A stretch of DNA of 64,000 nucleotides, taken from assembly GCA_965276755.1 (NCBI GenBank), contig OZ255625.1:1178001-1242000 (forward strand), given 5' to 3'. Source of the stretch: CAJCIS01 sp965276755 (lineage in GTDB: Bacteria > Pseudomonadota > Alphaproteobacteria > Acetobacterales > Acetobacteraceae). Shown piece by piece: positions 51,850 through 60,570 of this stretch. The notes below the pieces were generated by a model. The model did no database searches and was not told the DNA's origin. It was given only the letters and a program-made list of their open reading frames with translations. Both the position numbers and the translations under genes were made by a program. Each line of letters opens with the position of its first letter. Position 1 is the stretch's first letter.

Positions 51850-52292
51850 GAGAACTCCAGATTTGTTGTTTGGCGGAAACGCTCTCCGGGGGCACCGGAG
51901 ACATACCCAGCCACGTCACATGGCCGGGCAGACGCACATTACTCGATCGTTAATCATTTCGCCAGAATGAATGAGCCATGCTGGCGATTTCGTTGCAAAG
52001 GATATTGGTGATACCACGATAATGTCTCATTTCATTGATATCGGTGCCGGAACATCTGACTAGACATTACCGGCGATTGCCAATGGCGCGCGATGGACTA
52101 CTCTGGGTTGCATATGCGACAAGTTGTCCGGTGCGTTTTATGACACGCTTGTTGGTGCCAGGATGCAAATTGCCGCAAAAGACCATGATGGCGTGCAACG
52201 GCATGACGGACGGTCCGCGCGGGATGGAGGACAGGGGGGCGTCACGCCTACGACGCACGACGGGGCAGGCGCTGCTCGGCCAGGCGTTGGGT
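51850..52292. other. Intergenic region, no gene recognised
   Basis: About 440 bases upstream of the secreted-protein gene. Open frames here are short and lack protein-like composition. It presumably holds the promoter of that gene; I see no element copy in it. Confidence 0.5.
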
Positions 52293-52324
52293 AAAAAAAA
52301 GCCGGGGCAGTGCGCCCCGGCTTT
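52293..52324 (-). terminator. Intrinsic terminator
   Basis: On the minus strand AAAGCCGGGGC pairs with GCCCCGGCTTT around a 5-base loop and runs into eight T. It begins 24 bases after the stop of the secreted protease-like gene and is a textbook Rho-independent terminator. Confidence 0.9.
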
Positions 52325-52347
52325 GTCGTCAGTCGATCGGCTAAGAA

Positions 52348-53409
52348 CTAGGAGCCGTTCTGGCAAACCCGCAACTGGCCGCTGGCCAGCGTGGACATAT
52401 TGCCGAGCGTCACGCCGTTCGGTCCGCCGAAGTATGGCAGCAGCGCTTCGTCCTGCAGATGGTAGGTCACGCCGTTGAGCGTGTAGGGGAAGTCGCCGTA
52501 GTTGGCGTTGCGCTCGATCGGGTCACCCACTTCGTAGATGCCGCAAGGTGAGTTGTTGCTGGTGTACGGATCGTCGATCCATTCGGCCAGTTCGTGGCTG
52601 AGTGCCGAGACGTCATCGGAGAACGGTATCGAACCCTTGCCCGTGAAGCTGATGAACGTGAACTGCGAGTAGGGCTGGCCGGCGAAGACGCTGTGGTAGC
52701 CGCCGATGCAGCATGAGCCGCTGCCTGTCAGGTAGGTCTGCGTCGTCACGAAGATCGGCAGCGCGTTCTGCGGAATCTTGAGCGAGGTGATGAGCTTGTG
52801 GATCTCGCCGTCGATGTAGTTGATGTCCACGGTCAGCGCGGTAATGCCGAAAGCGTTGATCGTGCCGCCGCCATCGGCGGCCGTGATCTTCAGCCTGACG
52901 GTCTTGGTCACCGTCGGAGTGCCCAGCAGCACATGGTAGCCGGAGGCCGAACCGCCGATCTGCCACACGTTCGCCTTGGCAAACGCATCTTCATACTGCG
53001 TGCTGCCGATGTCCGTGCCGCCGAAGCTGAAGTCATAGTTCGAGAAAATCGGCGACGCTTCAACGTCCGGGATGATCTTGGCCGCATTCTCGACGATCTT
53101 CTTGCCGCCGGCGGGCTTGTACGACAGCTGGAGAGGGATCAGGTAGATGGGGACCGTCTCGGAGCTAGCCGTGGACGGGTTGGTGCCGATCCAGGTCTCT
53201 GTGTACTTCTTGCTCTGATAGGTGTAGCTGTAAGTCCAGGTGCCGGGGAAGCTGTTGGGCACGTGGGCGTTCGGCGCCAGATGCGGGATGACGGCGAACA
53301 TTGGGCGCGGCGTCTTTGTGGCCGCCTGGGCGGCGCCTGCCGCAAAGGCGAGCGCTGTAGTTGCCAGCAAAGCGGCAACGCGAGAGGAACGGGTCAAACC
53401 AGTCTCCAT
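52348..53409 (-). CDS. Secreted protein with metalloprotease-like HExxxW motif
   Basis: A 353-residue exported protein starting at ATG 53409 (METGLTRSSRVAALLATTAL, signal peptide to about AAQA). Near residue 255 it reads SALSHELAEWIDDPY, in which H-E with the later acidic residues resembles a zinc-protease helix but lacks the second His of HExxH. Other tracts are SCCIGGYHSVF and GVTYHLQDEALLPYFGG. Proteins of this type occur in soil bacteria without assigned function. Followed by an intrinsic terminator. Confidence 0.72.
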   Translation of the reverse strand: METGLTRSSRVAALLATTALAFAAGAAQAATKTPRPMFAVIPHLAPNAHVPNSFPGTWTYSYTYQSKKYTETWIGTNPSTASSETVPIYLIPLQLSYKPAGGKKIVENAAKIIPDVEASPIFSNYDFSFGGTDIGSTQYEDAFAKANVWQIGGSASGYHVLLGTPTVTKTVRLKITAADGGGTINAFGITALTVDINYIDGEIHKLITSLKIPQNALPIFVTTQTYLTGSGSCCIGGYHSVFAGQPYSQFTFISFTGKGSIPFSDDVSALSHELAEWIDDPYTSNNSPCGIYEVGDPIERNANYGDFPYTLNGVTYHLQDEALLPYFGGPNGVTLGNMSTLASGQLRVCQNGS

Positions 53410-53698
53410 GCTGTTTTCGGATGGCCGTAAGAGCCACGACACGGGTTTGTGAGTCAAGAGAAATTCACCCTTTGGTAAGAACTTCCGGCGAGGCTGGCGG
53501 GTGAATGTTAGGGGTTTGTGAACGGCTTGCGGGGATTGGCTGGCCGCTAGGCGAGAGCCGGCTTACGGCCGTCGCTGCGATGCAGCATTGCAAAAGATAT
53601 GCAATGATTGCGGGCCTTGGGGTTTATGGAAGTTGCCGGCTTGATGAGAACAATCTTCGATTGTGCTGTTCGTTTTCATGGCGGCGCGTTAGGCAGGC

Positions 53699-53748
53699 AA
53701 GCAGTCCTTTTTTGAAAAAAAAGACCAAAAAACTTTTGTCTTTTAGAC
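53699..53748 (+). repeat. AT-rich hairpin repeat, family 2, beside tRNA-Lys
   Basis: AAGCAGTCC(T)6GA(A)8GACC then AAAAAACTTTTGTCTTTTAG, nearly identical to the copy at 28661. It lies directly downstream of the minus-strand tRNA, where its stem and T-run could terminate transcription. Confidence 0.75.
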
Positions 53749-53762
53749 AGCGGCCATGGGCC

Positions 53763-53838
<76 letters not shown>

Positions 53839-53967
53839 CGTAGCCGGGGGGCGCCCTATAACAAGCCTGCTCGCCTTTGCAAAGCGCCCAAACCCCTGCG
53901 ATGATTTGCGCCCGCCTGCCGATGTCCAAAGACGGCGGCAAGAGATTACCCCAGGGAGCCCTCTGCC

Positions 53968-55392
53968 ATGCGCGACTACTTGAACTTCTATATCGATGGC
54001 GCCTGGGTGCCCCCTGCCGCACCCCGCACGCTCGATGTCATCAATCCCGCCAATGAGAACGTGGCCGGGCGCATCAGCCTGGGCGGCCAGGAAGACGTCA
54101 GCCGCGCCGTCTCCGCTGCCAAACGGGCCTTCGCCACCTTCGGCCGCACATCCCGCGCCGAGCGGCTGGACCTGCTGACACGCGTCATTGCAGCCTATGA
54201 GAGGCGCATGGGCGAGATGGCCGACGCCATCACCGAGGAGATGGGCGCGCCGACCTGGCTGTCCAAATCCGCGCAGGCCATGATCGGGCTGGTGCATCTC
54301 AAGACCGCGGCCGGCGTGCTAACCGATTACAGCTTCGAGCATGACCGTGGCAGCACGCGCATCGTGCACGAGCCGATCGGGGTGTGCGGCTTTATCACGC
54401 CGTGGAACTGGCCGATGAACCAGATCACCTGCAAGGTGGCCCCTGCCCTGGCGGTGGGCTGCACGATGGTGCTCAAGCCCAGCGAGATTGCGCCGTTCTC
54501 GGCTTATCTGTTCGCCGAGATCATGCATGAGGCCGGCGTGCCGGCGGGCGTGTTCAACATGGTCAACGGCGATGGGCCGACGGTGGGTGCGGCGATCGCC
54601 AGCCATCCTGATGTGGAAATGGTCAGCTTCACGGGCAGCACGCGCGCGGGCATCGAGGTGGCGCGCAATGCCGCCCCAACGGTCAAGCGCGTGCATCAGG
54701 AGCTGGGCGGCAAGTCGCCGAACATCGTGCTGGAGGACGCCGACCTTTCGCGTGCCATCCCGGCCAGCGTGGCCAACATGATGTCCAATAGCGGGCAGTC
54801 CTGCAATGCGCCGAGCCGCATGCTGGTGCCGCGCGGGCGCCAGGCTGAGGTGGTGGCGTTGGCGCGCGCTGCGGCAGAGGCCATGACGGTGGGTGATCCG
54901 ACGGGCAATGCCAACCTGGGGCCTGTTGTCTCGCAAGTTCAGTGGGACAAGATACAGGGGCTTATTCGTAAGGGCATCGAGGAAGGGGCGAGCCTGGTCA
55001 CGGGCGGACCCGGGCGGCCGGAAGGGCTGGAGCGCGGCTATTACGTCAAGCCGACGATCTTTGCCGATGTCACCAATGACATGGTCATTGCGCGCGAGGA
55101 GATATTCGGGCCGGTGATGGCGATCCTGCCTTATGACAGCGTGGAGCAGGCGGTCGAAATCGGCAATGACACGCCTTATGGGCTGGCGGCGTATGTGCAG
55201 GGCACCGATCCGGCCGCGTTGAGCGATGTGGCGGGGCGGCTGCGCGCGGGGCAGGTGATTGTCAATGGCGCGGGGATGGATCCTATGGCGCCGTTTGGCG
55301 GGTTCAAGCAGTCGGGCAATGGGCGCGAATGGGGCGACCATGCGTTTGGGGAGTTTTTGGAAACCAAGGCGGTGATGGGAATTGCGGCTTGA
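53968..55392 (+). CDS. NAD(P)-dependent aldehyde dehydrogenase
   Basis: A 474-residue ALDH superfamily enzyme oxidising an aldehyde to the acid. Motifs are FITPWNWPMNQITCKVAPAL (cofactor and oxyanion Asn), SFTGSTRAGIEV, catalytic Glu in HQELGGKSPNIVLED, catalytic Cys in SNSGQSCNAPSRML and EEIFGPVMAILPY near the C-terminus. Normal length. The substrate is not evident. It stands alone between tRNA-Lys and a HicB-like gene. Confidence 0.93.
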   Translation: MRDYLNFYIDGAWVPPAAPRTLDVINPANENVAGRISLGGQEDVSRAVSAAKRAFATFGRTSRAERLDLLTRVIAAYERRMGEMADAITEEMGAPTWLSKSAQAMIGLVHLKTAAGVLTDYSFEHDRGSTRIVHEPIGVCGFITPWNWPMNQITCKVAPALAVGCTMVLKPSEIAPFSAYLFAEIMHEAGVPAGVFNMVNGDGPTVGAAIASHPDVEMVSFTGSTRAGIEVARNAAPTVKRVHQELGGKSPNIVLEDADLSRAIPASVANMMSNSGQSCNAPSRMLVPRGRQAEVVALARAAAEAMTVGDPTGNANLGPVVSQVQWDKIQGLIRKGIEEGASLVTGGPGRPEGLERGYYVKPTIFADVTNDMVIAREEIFGPVMAILPYDSVEQAVEIGNDTPYGLAAYVQGTDPAALSDVAGRLRAGQVIVNGAGMDPMAPFGGFKQSGNGREWGDHAFGEFLETKAVMGIAA

Positions 55393-55410
55393 TGGGAGCA
55401 AGGTGGACAA

Positions 55411-55650
55411 ATGGCTGGAGTAGCATACGGGATCGTGCTCACCCGACTGTCCGAAGCTAATGGCGGCGGTTTTGCTGCCTTTGTCCCCGACCTGCCCAAT
55501 TGCATTTCAGACGGCGAGACCGCCGAACAAGCTACAGCCAACGTGGCTGATGCGGTGCGTTGTTGGATTGCAGAGGCAGTAGAACTAGGGCGCTCGATTC
55601 AGCAGCCGTCGTTTGCAGACGGCGTGGCCCAAGTCATGGCTATTGCCTGA
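55411..55650 (+). CDS. HicB-like antitoxin family protein, orphan
   Basis: A 79-residue protein with the HicB fold: YGIVLTRLSEANGGGFAAFV, PDLPNCISDGETAEQATANV and a helical end. It lacks a C-terminal DNA-binding domain. HicB neutralises the HicA RNase, but no HicA gene is seen on either side, so this may be a solitary HicB-like protein. It starts 18 bases after the aldehyde dehydrogenase stop. Confidence 0.8.
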   Translation: MAGVAYGIVLTRLSEANGGGFAAFVPDLPNCISDGETAEQATANVADAVRCWIAEAVELGRSIQQPSFADGVAQVMAIA

Positions 55651-55710
55651 CCCGGCTGTTGACCCTGAGCCGGGATAAAGTCACTGCCGTCGGCCTGTTT
55701 GATCGACAGT

Positions 55711-56490
55711 CTAGGACGCCTTTTGCGAGCAGATGGTATCAACAAGAGCATTAAAATGACCCATCTGCACTTCCATTCCGAACGTGATGTCAGCCGGGCA
55801 TGCCAAACCTGCGTCGCATTGCTTGGCGATCTCGCGATCGATTGCCTTGCGCTGAGCGGCGGTGAGTTTACCGCCTATTGCATCCCATGGTCCGATTTCC
55901 GCATGGGAGAGAGAGTGTTCGTCCCAACCCTGTTGAGGGCACCGGGATTGTACGGCCGCAAATAGCCGGTTTGCGTTGGCGAGTGGCGGGTAGTCCCGAT
56001 CAGGCCAAGCCTGCACGTGGGAGGATTGGGCTGTAGCGGCTACTCCTGCTGCGTTTTCAACGAAATCGATATTGGGCACGATGAACGTGCGATTGCCCCG
56101 GCCGTCATGGGCGTCATAGGTCACAATGCTGGTGTTTTTCCTGGCGGTGATGACCTCGACCTCCGCGCCGGGCGGTATGTCGATGCACCCGCCCGCCTGT
56201 TTTGCCGCCAGATATACAGGCCGGGCGGCAGGCATTGCGGCGCGACTGCTTCCGTCGGGCGATGTCAACTTGGATAAAGCTTCGGCGGACTCGCACATCA
56301 CGCCCGGGTGGTTGGCTATCATCGTATTGGCGTAAGCCGGCGCGGCCGACGTCAAGGCAACCAGGTAATACAAGAGATGCGCGCGCATTTGCTCCGCCAA
56401 ACCTTTTCTACCAATCAGAAATGGAGCGTAACCTATAAGGTCTTTGCTATAGTGGGTGCGCATTGAACGGGTTGAGTCGTTCGCAATCAT
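55711..56490 (-). CDS. Hypothetical secreted protein
   Basis: 259 residues if started at ATG 56490, which overlaps the upstream stop (ATGA). An internal ATG at 56388 (MRAHLLYYLVALTSAAPAYA) opens a good signal peptide and may be the true start, giving 225 residues. The mature part has PPGAEVEVITARKNTSIVTY and HAEIGPWDAIGGKLTAAQRK, with several Cys. No family recognised. Probably periplasmic. Confidence 0.68.
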   Translation of the reverse strand: MIANDSTRSMRTHYSKDLIGYAPFLIGRKGLAEQMRAHLLYYLVALTSAAPAYANTMIANHPGVMCESAEALSKLTSPDGSSRAAMPAARPVYLAAKQAGGCIDIPPGAEVEVITARKNTSIVTYDAHDGRGNRTFIVPNIDFVENAAGVAATAQSSHVQAWPDRDYPPLANANRLFAAVQSRCPQQGWDEHSLSHAEIGPWDAIGGKLTAAQRKAIDREIAKQCDAGLACPADITFGMEVQMGHFNALVDTICSQKAS

Positions 56491-56861
56491 CCTCTTGTTG
56501 AGACGGCGCTTTCGATCGCCTGTTTAACGTCAAAAAGCAACCTGGTATCTCGCGATGACAGCGCCTGCTGGTTTCCTGCGGCGGTACGAAGAATTAGCGC
56601 ATGCGGGCGAGTGTAACCAAGCCAAACTAATGCTGCACCCAGCATAATCCAGAATATCCCGAATGCACCGGTTCTTGAAACTGCCAACCCAATTAGACCG
56701 ACGGCAGCCAAAATGCCGCCGAAAACATAGAACTTCATGTTTTCTGGCTTCTTAACAAACACTGTTACGATACCGTTTACCGGGTAAGACATGCCTCCGA
56801 TTTGAACAAGCGTTCTTGTAACACTCACCGTCCCCGACGAGTAGATGACTTCGCCAGACAT
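56487..56861 (-). CDS. DUF6232-like small membrane protein
   Basis: A 124-residue protein: a beta-rich start (VIYSSGTVSVTRTLVQIGGM), two hydrophobic helices (FYVFGGILAAVGLIGLAVS, FGIFWIMLGAALVWLGY) and a cytoplasmic end with LILRTAAGNQQALSSRDTRL. This is the DUF6232 pattern. The stop overlaps the next gene by 4 bases, so the two are coupled. Function unknown. Confidence 0.75.
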   Translation of the reverse strand: MSGEVIYSSGTVSVTRTLVQIGGMSYPVNGIVTVFVKKPENMKFYVFGGILAAVGLIGLAVSRTGAFGIFWIMLGAALVWLGYTRPHALILRTAAGNQQALSSRDTRLLFDVKQAIESAVSTRG

Positions 56862-57040
56862 TCGTTATCCTCTCGTCAGATGCGACCTTACCTGACCATA
56901 ACGACAGTCGGCATTCACGCAAGGGACAGAAGTGAGCAATGCTCACGTAGTTTCACTGCGGCGAACGTGAGTTCTGCCTTCTCAACTTCCTGTTTCCTCC
57001 CGGCGACCGCTTGCCAGAAGGCAGACTCGCCCAATCAGAT

Positions 57041-57076
57041 GACGGGGGGTTTGGGGGGGATGGCACATCTCCCCCA
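57041..57076 (+). repeat. Palindromic element, ATG/CAT type, downstream of tRNA-Arg
   Basis: Plus-oriented copy with GATG-GCA-CATC hairpin, 24 bases past the 3' end of the minus-strand tRNA-Arg. Confidence 0.87.
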
Positions 57077-57100
57077 ACTTTTCGTCTGTTCGTGGTAAGA

Positions 57101-57177
57101 TGGCGCGCCCGGAAAGACTCGAACTTCCAACCCCCAGATTCGTAGTCTGGTGCTCTATCCAATTGAGCTACGGGCGC
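57101..57177 (-). tRNA. tRNA-Arg (ACG)
   Basis: The minus strand gives acceptor GCGCCCG paired with CGGGCGC, D-arm AGCTCAATTGGATAGAGC, anticodon loop CAGACTACGAATCTG with ACG, T-arm GGAAGTTCGAGTCTTTCC and an encoded CCA. Confidence 0.96.
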
Positions 57178-57229
57178 CGCGGAGGCGGCCCTCTACCGCA
57201 ACCCCATTCCTGGGGCAAGCCCCGCCGCC

Positions 57230-58342
57230 TTAACCCGGTGCCTTGTCGAGCTCGCGCAGCACCGCCTCGCCCATGACGCCCGTGCCCACCCGCGCCGAGC
57301 CCACCTCCATAATATCGGCCGTGCGCAAACCGTTGGCCAGAACGCGCACCACAGCCTGTTCGATCAGCAGCGCCTCGGGTTCCAACGCCAGGCTGTGGCG
57401 CAGCAGCATGGCCAGGCTAAGCATCTGCGCCAGCGGATTGGCCACGCCGCGGCCGGCGATATCGGGCGCGCTGCCGTGGATGGGTTCGTAGAGCGCGTGC
57501 TGGCGCCCGTCTTCCTGGCGCGCGCCCAGGGTGGCCGAGGGCAGCATGCCGAGGCTGCCGGTCAGCATGGCGGCCAGATCGCTCAGGATGTCGCCGAACA
57601 GATTGGTGGTGACGATTACGTCGAATTGGCGCGGGTTGCGCACGAGCTGCATGGCGCAATTATCGGCCAGCACGTGGGTCAGTGCCACGTCCGGGTATTC
57701 CGCCTCGCCAAGTGCTGCCATGACATCACGCCAGAGCCGCCCGCTTTCCATGACGTTGGATTTTTCCACGCTGGCCACGCGGCGGCCGCGCTGGCGGGCG
57801 AGATCGAAAGCCACACGCCCGACGCGCTGGATTTCGGATGTGGTATAGACTTCGGTATTGACGCCGCGCTGCTGGCCATCGGGCAGGCGCGTCACGCCGC
57901 GCGGCTCGCCGAAATAAACCCCGCCCGTGCTCTCGCGCACGATCATCAGGTCCAGCCCGCGCACGAGTTCAGGTTTGAGCGAACTGGTCGCGACCAGCGG
58001 CTCATAGACAATGGCTGGGCGCAGATTGGCGAACAGGCCAAGCTCGCGACGCAGGCCCAGAATAGCAATTTCGGGCCGTTTGTCGAAGCCCACGCCGTCC
58101 CACGCGGGTCCGCCGACCGCACCGAAGAGCACGGCATCGGCCGCGCGCGCGAGATCGAGCGTGCTGGTGTCAAGGGGCGTGCCTCGCGCGTCGATGGCCG
58201 CGCCGCCCACCAGATCCTCCTCGATTTCGAAGGCCACGCCGCGGCGGCGTTCCAGCCAATCGATCACGCGGCGGGCTTCGCGCATGATTTCGGGGCCGAT
58301 GCCGTCGCCGGACAGGATCAGGAGTTTGTGCGTGGTGGACAT
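57230..58342 (-). CDS. leuB: 3-isopropylmalate dehydrogenase
   Basis: A 370-residue enzyme from ATG 58342 (MSTTHKLLILSGDGIGPEIM); longer readings run into a palindromic element and are rejected. It oxidises and decarboxylates 3-isopropylmalate in leucine synthesis. Motifs are VRESTGGVYFGEPRG, the substrate/Mg site in DVIVTTNLFGDILSDLAAML and YEPIHGSAPDIAGRGVANP. It follows leuC and leuD in the same direction, separated from leuD by one element copy. Confidence 0.95.
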   Translation of the reverse strand: MSTTHKLLILSGDGIGPEIMREARRVIDWLERRRGVAFEIEEDLVGGAAIDARGTPLDTSTLDLARAADAVLFGAVGGPAWDGVGFDKRPEIAILGLRRELGLFANLRPAIVYEPLVATSSLKPELVRGLDLMIVRESTGGVYFGEPRGVTRLPDGQQRGVNTEVYTTSEIQRVGRVAFDLARQRGRRVASVEKSNVMESGRLWRDVMAALGEAEYPDVALTHVLADNCAMQLVRNPRQFDVIVTTNLFGDILSDLAAMLTGSLGMLPSATLGARQEDGRQHALYEPIHGSAPDIAGRGVANPLAQMLSLAMLLRHSLALEPEALLIEQAVVRVLANGLRTADIMEVGSARVGTGVMGEAVLRELDKAPG

Positions 58343-58365
58343 TGAAGCGCTTCCAAGGAAGAAGG

Positions 58366-58402
58366 CCGGGGGAGCAGTGCCTGCCCCCCCAGACCCCCCG
58401 TC
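58366..58402 (-). repeat. Palindromic element within the leu operon, GCAG/CTGC type
   Basis: Minus-oriented copy filling the 64-base gap between the leuD stop and the leuB start. Because it is transcribed with the operon, its hairpin would appear in the leu mRNA 24 bases before the leuB start codon. Confidence 0.87.
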
Positions 58403-58406
58403 GATT

Positions 58407-59021
58407 TTATTCCACTCTGATTTGCGGCACCCAGGCCGCCTGCTTTGACTCGAACGCATCAATTGCGCCAGCATGGCCTAGCGTCTGGCCGATTTCATCG
58501 ATGCCTTCCAGCAACAAATGCCGCCGCGTGGCATCGACTTCAAAGCCGACTTCCTCGCCGCCTGGCCGAACGACCACCTGGCGCCGCAAATCAACCGTCA
58601 GCCGCGCATTGCCGCCGAGCCGCGCATCCTCCATCAAGGCGTCGCACACCGCGCGCGGAAGCCGGATGGGCAGGATGCCGTTCTTGAAGCAATTGTTGTA
58701 GAAGATGTCGGCGAAATCAGGCGCGATCACGCAGCGTATGCCAAAATCCAGCAGCGCCCATGGGGCATGCTCGCGTGACGATCCGCAGCCGAAATTCTCA
58801 TGGGCAATCAGTATCTCCGCCTGCCGGAACGCAGGCTGGTTCAGCACGAAGTCCGGACGCTCCTGGCCTTCGTCATCAAAGCGCAACGGATCGAAAAGAT
58901 GCACGCCCAGGCCGGTTCGCGCAATGGTTTTGAGGAACCGCGCCGGAATGATCTTGTCAGTGTCGACGTTGGCCAGCGGCAGCGGTGCCGCAATCCCGGT
59001 CAGCGTGGTGAAGGGGTCCAT
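58407..59021 (-). CDS. leuD: 3-isopropylmalate dehydratase small subunit
   Basis: A 204-residue small subunit of isopropylmalate isomerase. It begins MDPFTTLTGIAAPLPLANVD with the TDKIIPARFLK tract and has the swivel-domain motif ENFGCGSSREHAPWAL near residue 75. It pairs with LeuC to interconvert 2- and 3-isopropylmalate. Its start base is the last base of the leuC stop, so translation is coupled. Confidence 0.96.
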   Translation of the reverse strand: MDPFTTLTGIAAPLPLANVDTDKIIPARFLKTIARTGLGVHLFDPLRFDDEGQERPDFVLNQPAFRQAEILIAHENFGCGSSREHAPWALLDFGIRCVIAPDFADIFYNNCFKNGILPIRLPRAVCDALMEDARLGGNARLTVDLRRQVVVRPGGEEVGFEVDATRRHLLLEGIDEIGQTLGHAGAIDAFESKQAAWVPQIRVE

Positions 59022-60421
59022 CAGGCCAAATCCCGCACATCGACCAGGTGACCGCTAATTGCCGCCGCTGCGGCCATTGCGGGCGAGACCAGGTGCGTGC
59101 GCCCGCCTGGACCCTGCCGGCCCTCGAAATTGCGGTTGGATGTGCTGGCGCAGCGCTGGCCCGGCGTGAGCTTGTCCGGGTTCATGCCCAGGCACATGGA
59201 GCAGCCGGCCTCTCGCCATTCAAAGCCGGCATCCAGCAACACGCGGTCCAGGCCCTCGGCCTCCGCCTGCATCTTGACCTCTCCGGAACCCGGCACCACC
59301 AAGGCGCGCAGGCCCGCGGCCACGTGGCGCCCTACCGCGACGGCGGCGGCGGCGCGAATGTCCTCGATCCGGCCATTGGTGCAACTGCCGATGAAGACGA
59401 CGTCCACGCGCAGGCCGGCGAGTTTCTGCCCTGGCTGCAGGTCCATGTAGGACAGCATGCGGCGCGCCTGCGTGCGCGCTGCCTCATCGGGCGCGAGGTC
59501 AGGGTCGGGAACGGTGCCGGTGATGGGGGCGACTGCCTCGGGGCTCGTGCCCCAGGTGACCATGGGGGCGATCGCCGCCGCATCCAGCACCACCATCTTG
59601 TCGTAGACGGCGCCTGGATCGGACGGCAGGGTGCGCCAATAGGCGACGGCGTGGTCGAATGCCTCTCCGTGCGGGGCGTAGGGGCGGCCGCGCACGTAGT
59701 TGAACGTGACGTCATCGGGCGCGATCAGGCCGGCGCGCGCGCCGGCTTCGATCGACATGTTACACACCGTCAGCCGGCCGGCCATGTCCAGCGCGCGGAT
59801 CGCCTCGCCCGCGTATTCGATGACGTGGCCGGTGCCGCCGGCCGTGCCGATGCGGCCGATGACGGCGAGCACCAGGTCTTTGGCGGTGACGCCCGCGCTC
59901 AGCTTGCCATCGATCTGCACGAGCATATTTTTTGCGGGCAACTGCCGCAGCGTCTGTGTGGCCAGCACGTGCTCGACTTCGGACGTGCCGATACCAAAGG
60001 CAAGCGCGCCGAGGGCGCCGTGCGTGCTGGTGTGGCTGTCCCCGCAGACAATCGTCATGCCTGGCAGGGAAATCCCCTGCTCCGGCCCCACGATATGCAC
60101 GATGCCCTGGCGCGTATCGAGCAGCGGAAAATAGGGCACGCCGAATTGCGCGACATTGCGTTCCAGCGTTTCGATCTGCAGCCGGCTTTCCGGCTCGGCA
60201 ATGCCGGCGCGGCGGTCTGTGGTGGGGACGTTGTGATCGACGACGGCGATTGTGGCATCGGGTCGGCGCACGCGGCGGCCTGCGGTGCGCAGGCCTTCGA
60301 AGGCTTGCGGGGAGGTGACTTCATGGACGAGGTGACGATCGATGTAGAGCAGGCAGGTGCCGTCGGGCTCGGCCTCTATGATGTGGGCGTTCCAGATTTT
60401 GTCGAAGAGCGTGCTAGGCAT
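59021..60421 (-). CDS. leuC: 3-isopropylmalate dehydratase large subunit
   Basis: A 466-residue aconitase-family protein. The [4Fe-4S] ligands lie in FIGSCTNGRIED near residue 347 and CSMCLGMNPDKL near 407-410; GDSHTSTHGALGALAFGIGT is the substrate-loop signature. It begins MPSTLFDKIWNAHI at ATG 60421. First gene of the leuCD-leuB run and separated from rplS by an inverted pair of family 3 repeats. Confidence 0.96.
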   Translation of the reverse strand: MPSTLFDKIWNAHIIEAEPDGTCLLYIDRHLVHEVTSPQAFEGLRTAGRRVRRPDATIAVVDHNVPTTDRRAGIAEPESRLQIETLERNVAQFGVPYFPLLDTRQGIVHIVGPEQGISLPGMTIVCGDSHTSTHGALGALAFGIGTSEVEHVLATQTLRQLPAKNMLVQIDGKLSAGVTAKDLVLAVIGRIGTAGGTGHVIEYAGEAIRALDMAGRLTVCNMSIEAGARAGLIAPDDVTFNYVRGRPYAPHGEAFDHAVAYWRTLPSDPGAVYDKMVVLDAAAIAPMVTWGTSPEAVAPITGTVPDPDLAPDEAARTQARRMLSYMDLQPGQKLAGLRVDVVFIGSCTNGRIEDIRAAAAVAVGRHVAAGLRALVVPGSGEVKMQAEAEGLDRVLLDAGFEWREAGCSMCLGMNPDKLTPGQRCASTSNRNFEGRQGPGGRTHLVSPAMAAAAAISGHLVDVRDLA

Positions 60422-60435
60422 CGTGGGTTTCCTAG

Positions 60436-60566
60436 ATTTGCGAGGGCTCTGCCCTCGCGCTCCCGCTGGGGCCTGAGGCCCCAGACCCCCATCTGTTTGC
60501 GGCTACTACAAAATGGGGTCTGGGGCCTCAGGCCCCAGCGGGGTCCAGGGGCAGAGCCCCTAGCCT
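60436..60566. repeat. Inverted pair of family 3 GC-rich repeats
   Basis: Left copy holds GAGGGCTCTGCCCTC and CTGGGGCCTGAGGCCCCAG; right copy holds CTGGGGCCTCAGGCCCCAG, GCGGGGTCC and AGGGGCAGAGCCCCT. They are inverted around about 30 bases containing GCGGCTACTACAAAATG. This separates the rplS end from the leuC start and may stop read-through from the ribosomal genes. Confidence 0.8.
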
Positions 60567-60570
60567 TCCT

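Noticed and set aside
52035..52478. Plus-strand open frame upstream of the protease-like gene end
   Set aside because: It crosses a strong minus-strand terminator and overlaps the real gene; composition is not protein-like.
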